64,000 nt of DNA, taken from assembly GCA_051530055.1 (NCBI GenBank), contig CM121343.1, forward strand, positions 558,001 to 622,000, in the 5' to 3' direction. The notes below the pieces were generated by a model. That model saw nothing but the letters and a program-made list of their open reading frames with translations. It did no database searches and was not told the DNA's origin. A program made the translations under genes and the position numbers. Numbering within the stretch: the first letter of the stretch is position 1; each line of letters starts with the position of its first letter. Shown here in pieces: positions 57,701 through 64,000 of this stretch. This DNA is from Neoechinorhynchus agilis. Its lineage: Eukaryota; Acanthocephala.

Positions 57701-58404
57701 CGGGGCATTTCTTTATTAAGAGGTATTTAGGCGATCATTGTCTTAAGCAGAGCGTAATCGTGGATCTCAAGGTTACCCGCAAATATGAAATTTCATCGAA
57801 GAGATCATGTAACACTACCACGCGAAATAATCGACAGCATATATCCTAACCGTGTTACTAATCCACTGTTTTAAGGATTATGAGTGTAAAAGTCTGATTT
57901 GTGTACTTTGTTGAAAACATTTTCAGGTTCAAATACATTGCCGATTCACTGAAAATATAATAATTATCAGTGAATAAAAACCAAGTATTTTTAATAACAG
58001 CGCCTATTCATGATTATAGTCGCGTTTTCAGCATCTTAAGGAAAATGTCTATACTTAAGATAGCTGGATGATCGCTGCAATTATCGATCAGAAACAAACA
58101 CTTTACACTTCCTGTTAATGAGAGAGTTTTGAACGTTTCAAGCTCACTACAGTTCCATCAACAAAAAGACCTCGACAACGTTTTTGAATATATCGTTCTC
58201 TATGGTATTCAAGAGCACGATTGAGTACTTTGACTTTTATAGCATCCATGTGAAATCAAATCCTTTTTGATATTCGTCACTGAATCAGCTTACAATAAAA
58301 ACCTTTGCTAAATTATAGTCGTAAAGGTGGAACATCCAATCGATCTTAACTCCTCAAGGTTATAAAGGAAATGTCTATAGATTTCCCAACATTTACACTA
58401 CGTC
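57701..58404. other. Intergenic stretch
   Basis: No frame or repeat that I can support. Confidence 0.4.
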
Positions 58405-58960
58405 CTAATGTGGTTTTCTATGGCCGCTAAAAGTGGGAACAAATATTCTACTGATCTCAATTATGTACCGATCAGGTGCTACATGTAAATTTCTAAATGG
58501 AAAACCAATAGTACAATAAACATGTAATTTCGAAACTTTTGCGATTGTATCCACAACCCGCAAACACTTACGCATCATTAGATTTTCCGGTCTGCTAAAT
58601 ACATTCAACTCAGAATGGTCGAAACTCCATGTTTTTCCCGTCATTCATGAAATGTGAAAGTACAATATTAGGTATTGATTTCCACGGAAAAAAAGGTATG
58701 AATTTGATTAATCACGTCCAAGGACAACATACTTATCTCAGGTTCATAAGTCTCTTCTATTTCCACGTATATGTTCTCGTCTGCTGAAATCCATGACTTT
58801 TCGCTTCTGCGACTTTTTGCGTTGTTGACAAAAGGGTTTAGGAGAATGTTCATCAAAAGATTTCCTTTGCCTGTCATTCAAGGTGCTCTCGATCCTCTAG
58901 CAACCACACGCAAGACATTATGCATCCAATATTATGTCTCCTTCGCACCGTAGAATCATC
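58405..58960 (-). CDS. Hypothetical gene fragment, minus strand
   Basis: Two open frames follow each other on the minus strand: 58877-58668 ('MTGKGNLLMNILLNPFVNN', 'ENIYVEIEETYEPEISMLSL') and 58644-58405 ('SELNVFSRPENLMMRKCLRV', 'KLHVYCTIGFPFRNLHVAPD'). A gtaagt donor-like site inside 'MMRKCL' near 58573 suggests introns. The base composition is slightly more coding-like than the flanks. No domain is recognised. It could also be chance frames, so confidence is low. Confidence 0.25.
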
Positions 58961-59144
58961 TCCTGGCAGGCATTTTCATCGCTAACTGGATCTTGTATTT
59001 AGAGGCAACAAAAACCTTCCTTTTCTATATGTACTGCGCGTTCCCGTCGTCGCAAATTGAAGCTCTACATGCACATACACTCGGTCACCAGTAATCTTCG
59101 AATTTTAAGATCTCTGGAGAAACAGCATTCATGCCAGCAGCACA

Positions 59145-62100
59145 ATGACCACACAAAGTCACTTGCCTTCTTTGTCAAGTAATATGTCTACTATGCGGCA
59201 ATTTTTGATACTCAGTATCTTGAGCATTTTAATTATTACAAATCAGTCTGCACGAGTGAATAAACGTAAGCCGCCAAGATTCAAGGCATTTAGTTTCCTA
59301 TCGATTCATGAAAAGGAAGGCAATTTGCTGGAGCTGTTAGACCGGATGATATTGATTACATTGACTATGAAGAGGTTTGACCGCTCTGTCCTATATTTCA
59401 GTCCACTCATAATGTCAACTTCTGGAACACAGCCGGAAGATGACATCCAAATTCCAATCGAACCGATTCAAACACCGGAAGCAGGAGAAAAATCAGGAGT
59501 TGTTCCGGTTTCATATTCCATATCTGCAGTGCCAGGACAAACTGGTTCAAGGGGAAATCAGGGACCTCCTGGTGTTCAGGTAGCCGTTATTATTCGTTAT
59601 TACCTCTTTAACCATGATCTATTTGGCAGGGTCCACCTGGCCTCCAGGGATCACGTGGTGAAACTGGAGAACCTGGCCCACCCGTAAGTTTATGACACTC
59701 GACTTAATCTTTCATGACATAAAATCTATAAATTACAGGGTCCACCAGGACCCACTGGACCACACGGCCCACCTGGAATGATGGGAAAATCTGGAGACGA
59801 AGGTCCACCCGGACAAAGTGGACCTGTAGGACCAGTTGGTCCACCGGTTGGTTGTTTTTGATTTAAGAATTACAGCACGTCAACTATATAGGGACCAAGG
59901 GGACCGATTGGCGCTGGTGGATTGCCCGGTCCAAAAGGACATCCAGTAAGACTACGTCATGATTATTTAAGATTGTGAGCACTTTGGTTTAACAGGGATG
60001 GCCAGGAGAAGACGGCAGTAAAGGGGATAAAGGTGACAAAGGTGCAACTGGTCAACAGGGTCAACAGGGTTCTATGGGCCAACCTGGACTGCAGGCATGA
60101 TAAAGAAATTTAGTAAAACAAACTATTCGACGCAAACACAGGGTCAAGCCGGAAACCCCGGTGAAAGAGGCAGGAGTGGACCAGTAGGACCAACGGGACC
60201 ACGCGGAGTGGACGGAAACCCGGGAAGCCCGGGACCATCAGGTCCACCTGGTCCCCAAGGTCCCATAGGTCCAACGGGCCAAACTGGCTTAAAAGGTAAC
60301 ATTTTCTCCATTAGACTCGAGATGCACCATATAAATAGGAGAAAGAGGTAGACGTGGAAGGAAAGGAGCTGTTGGTCCGCGGGGTCAAAGAGGTGAGCCA
60401 GGATCTGCCGGAGAGCAGGGCCCTCCAGGACCGCAGGGTCCACAGGGTTCACAAGGACGAGCGGGCAAAAAAGGACCACAGGTATACGAGCATCCAAACG
60501 TTGCAATAAGGTTAAAGTTGTGTAGGGAGAATCGGGAACGGCTGGTGTACCAGGATTACAAGGAGCAACTGGTCCTCAAGGAGCACCGGGTGAAACCGGA
60601 TCTCCCGGACCACGCGGTGAACCTGGGCCCATGGGCAGGCAAGGACAAAAGGGTGAAATTGGTGCAATCGGACAGTCTGGTCCGAGAGGCGAACGTGGTT
60701 ACGCTGGCAAACAGGGAGAAGATGGCAGATCAGGCCAAAGGGGTCCAAGAGGTCCAACTGGGCTTCAAGGTCCACCGGGGGAAATGGTAAATCTTTCTAA
60801 TCGAAAAATTGTACTTATATTTTTACTAGGGTCCTGCTGGCGCGCCAGGATCAATCGGACTCCCAGGAGTTCCTGGTCCGAAAGGGCGACAAGGCGACGT
60901 AGGTTCAGCGGGTGCTAGGGGAGAACCGGGCCCACATGGCCAGACTGGAAAACCTGGAAAATCAGGTCGACCAGGAAAAGCAGGCGTACCGGGCGACCGA
61001 GGTGAGAATTTTTTTCGACCACGAACTTGCACGATGCTTACGGATGCTTAACAGGGGAGACTGGGCCACAGGGAGAAAGAGGACAGCAAGGAAAAACAGG
61101 AGTACAGGGAGAGACAGGTCCAGTCGGCGAACCTGGACCACCTGGCCAACCAGGACCAGTGGGACCGCAGGGTTCTCAAGGATTGCGAGGTGAAACGGGG
61201 GAACCGGGAATTGACGGAATTCCAGGATCCAAGGGAGCGGACGGTGTTACGGGACCAAGAGGACACATAGGAGCTCAGGGTCCGCGTGGAGAAGGTGGAC
61301 GAGATGGATCAACGGGTGCCCAAGGTCAAATTGGGGCACCAGGAGCACCTGGGCCTATGGGTTTGCCAGGTCAGGCGGGCCAACAAGGGCCTACGGGTTC
61401 ACCTGGAAAGGATGGAAAGCAGGGAATGGATGGAAAACCTGGTCTTCGAGGTTCTACCGGTGAACGTGGCGCACCAGGACCGAAGGGTGATCAAGGTGAC
61501 GACGGGCGACAGGGAAAAGTAGGGGAAACAGGACCGCCTGGACCAACAGTGAGTAAAAATGGGTTTCACTTTATATCAAATATAAAATAAACTTATAGGG
61601 CCCAGTTGGAAAACAAGGTGAACGTGGACCTAGAGGGCCTACTGGTGTTCCGGGTCAACCAGGAACTAAAGGACCTGTCGGTGGAATTGGAATGACAGGC
61701 CCAAAAGTGAGTTTGAAGTATTCATACTACATAAACGTGATGCTCATTGTTATTCGAATTTTAAGGGATCGCGTGGTCAGCGTGGAGAGCAAGGTCCCGA
61801 GGGAAAGGATGGAGAACAAGGCGCTGGGGGAGTTCCCGGTGAACCGGGAACTCAAGGCGAGGCTGGATCTCGAGGTATTTCATAGATCGAAAAAAAGTTT
61901 TGCTACAATTCAAAATTCGAAGGTGAACGTGGAGAGCCTGGAACACCGGGGAAAAAGGGTCCGTCGGGTTCAAAGGGTCCGAGAGGTGAAAGAGGACTTA
62001 CGGGATCTCCAGGACCGATTGGTCCACAGGTAGGCCAGTAGTTTGGTATTAATTGTAATCAAATATTCTCAGGGACCGAGAGGCGAACCAGGTTTCGAAG

Positions 62101-64000
62101 GTCACCAAGGGCAACCTGGACCATCAGGCGAACCTGGAGAGAAGGGCGAAGCAGGAGAGAGGGGACCAGATGGACCAAAAGGAATAGATGGAGAACCGGG
62201 CCAAGATGGTCTACCTGGAAAACCCGGCATGCCTGGGAGAGAAGGCTTTCAAGGACAAGCTGGAAAATCGGGGTTGCCTGGGAAAAATGGTGAACAGGGA
62301 GAAAAGGGACCAAAGGGTATTGCTGGATTGAAGGGATTACAGGGAGATACTGGGTCAACTGGCGAGCCAGGTTCTAAGGGCGAACAGGGCGACAAAGGAG
62401 CAAGTGGAGATACAGGGGATGACGGTGAACCAGGACCAGTTGGGCAATTAGGGCCTAAAGGGAAGAAGGGTCCATCAGGTCCTTCGGGAGAAAGAGGAGC
62501 GCCCGGTTATCCTGGAGCAACAGGAAATCCAGGCACTATTGGAAAAGTCGGTACGTAAAATGTTAAGCGGTATTGGGTGCAAGTTACAAGACTTCTCACA
62601 GGTTCGCGGGGAAGAAATGGTGCAAAAGGAACAACGGGCGACCGAGGAGCACCTGGTAGACATGGTAGGCCGGGACAACAAGGCAAACCGGGAGAGGCTG
62701 GTGCTCGAGGACTTCCTGGGCAAGATGGAAATCCCGGCTCTTCGGGCCTAGCTGGAATACCAGGAAAGCCAGGTCAACGGGGTAAACGCGGTCCTCAGGG
62801 AGAGTCTGGTGAACAAGGTATGCCAGGACAAGTAGGACAGTCCGGTGAACGCGGTGAGACTGGACCTCAAGGAGAACCAGTAAGTTTGACGTACGTGTTT
62901 CATATTCGTTGACACTTGAGATGTAGGGACGACCTGGAAGGCCAGGAAAACGCGGCGAACAAGGAGAGAGAGGTGACAAAGGTGAAGCAGGGGATGATGG
63001 CTTGAATGGAGCAGTCGGAGCACCTGGAGACAAGGTAAGGGTTGATAGCAAAAAAAATTTATAAAATGACTGTGTCGCTACTATGTAACTTAAGGGAGAG
63101 AAAGGCGATAAGGGATGGACAGGAGCTCCTGGAATTCCAGGAAAACCGGGCCAAAAAGGACCACCAGGTGAACAAGGCTCGATGGGTCTTGCTGGTATTC
63201 CTGGAGAATCTGGATCAAGCGGGTCACCGGGAGAAGAAGGACCATCCGGTCACAGAGGTCCAAGGGGTCCGCCGGTAAGAGCACTGAATATAAGTACATT
63301 TCGCCACACAAATTTTTCAGGGTGTCCCAGGAAGAGATGGGATGCCGGGTCCACCCGGTCCAGAAGGCCGACCTGGTCCGCCTGGTCCGCCTGGACCACC
63401 AGGTGAAGGAAGTGGTGGAATGGATGCTGCTGCATTGAGCAGTATTTTGGCAGCGCAGCAGGCTATGAAAGGACCGATAAGTTCTTATTCATTTTTGAGA
63501 CAGTCACAAGAGCGGCCCACTGTAATACCGGATGCCGAGCCGCCTCAACAGGAGTTGGGACATGGCTCAAAGCCACCAGACTTTGACGAGGATGGAAGTG
63601 AATACGACGACGAAGAGGAAGAGGAGGACTTTAAACGGTGGCTACGTGACGCAGTCGCAAATATACTCGTTCAACCGGATGGTACAAAGCAAAATCCAGC
63701 CTTATCATGCCGGCACTTGAAGTTGGCCAAACCTGCAGTTGAAAGTGGATTCTATTGGGTTGATCCAAACCAAGGATTACCGGATGATGCCATCCAAGTA
63801 TATTGTGATTTTGCAGAGGAACGATCAAAAACTTGCGTCAAACCAGTACCCACCACTGAAACACTTGATCATTTGCCGGTATCGCACACAGGCAGTGGCA
63901 AACAGTGGCTCAATTTGGAATCAGGCAATCAAATTATATCATATGAAGCTCCTAGTGACCAAATTGCAGCTTTACATGAGTTGTCGGATCGCGCAGAGCA
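59145..64000 (+). CDS. Fibrillar collagen (COLFI) alpha chain, 20 exons seen, 3' end beyond window
   Basis: A secreted fibril-forming collagen. The signal peptide is '[20 protein letters not shown]' (start probably 59184 or 59193). A short acidic N-propeptide ('[17 protein letters not shown]') follows, with no TSPN or VWC domain. The Gly-X-Y helix then runs without interruption for about 1010 residues from the end of exon 3 to exon 20. The C-telopeptide is acidic ('[18 protein letters not shown]'), and the COLFI domain starts at '[20 protein letters not shown]' and 'YWVDPNQG'. Exons: 59145-59265, 59316-59374, 59433-59579, 59630-59683, 59739-59846, 59892-59945, 59996-60094, 60142-60295, 60339-60481, 60526-60786, 60830-61001, 61055-61548, 61599-61706, 61766-61874, 61923-62029, 62073-62550, 62602-62879, 62927-63034, 63095-63274, 63320 onward. 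Nineteen introns of 43-60 nt are all GT-AG except one GC-AG (60095-60141). Confidence 0.93.

Noticed and set aside
60144-60775. Minus-strand Pro-rich frames opposite the collagen exons
   Set aside because: They are antisense shadows of Gly-Pro-rich coding sequence.

Overview
This is animal nuclear DNA. The recognisable genes are metazoan: a fibrillar (COLFI-type) collagen, a septin, a SENP8-type deneddylase, an arrestin-domain protein, a LIM-like zinc protein and an ATRX-like SNF2 remodeller. Nearly every intron I could solve is tiny (about 40-60 nt), including 19 in the collagen, so the source is a compact-intron lineage. The sequence alone does not tell me which one. I see no operons, CRISPR arrays or bacterial signals.

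The window has two halves. From 1 to about 43.6 kb it is a repeat-dense accessory region. It holds broken non-LTR retrotransposons (an APE-type LINE at 1-2350, an RTE-like element at 13.6-16.8 kb with relatives at 19.96 and 34.4 kb), Penelope-like elements (PLEs) with GIY-YIG endonuclease and YVDD reverse transcriptase at several sites, and at least five fragments of a dead PKA-like kinase that share an in-frame stop. A large inverted duplication carries an ATRX-like gene: left arm about 6.34-12.94 kb (minus strand), right arm about 23.44-33.30 kb (plus strand). Each arm reads 275-bp satellite, ATRX-like gene, 222-bp tandem array. The gene copies are almost identical, but the arrays differ about two- to threefold in copy number. 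A PLE hairpin with about 740-bp inverted arms (38.2-40.4 kb) and a 3-kb hairpin-rich satellite (40.6-43.6 kb) close this half.

From 43.9 kb to the end the region is gene-bearing: SENP8-like (+), LIM-like (-), an 8-copy 198-bp satellite, arrestin-domain gene (+), MITE and PLE fragments, septin (+), a LINE remnant, a weak hypothetical gene (-), and a fibrillar collagen (+) that runs off the right edge inside its C-propeptide.

The most notable observations are: (i) hammerhead-ribozyme-like cores conserved at the 3' ends of two different PLE families; (ii) a 1.06-kb PLE derivative with only GIY-YIG and the ribozyme-like motif, present twice with the same termini; (iii) a tRNA-Asn(GTT)-like sequence in the PLE hairpin arms; (iv) the ATRX inverted duplication, with a possible flip between 200-bp inverted repeats and a shared in-frame TAG that may be a 78-nt intron; and (v) a collagen gene keeping 54-bp-multiple exons with introns of about 45 nt.
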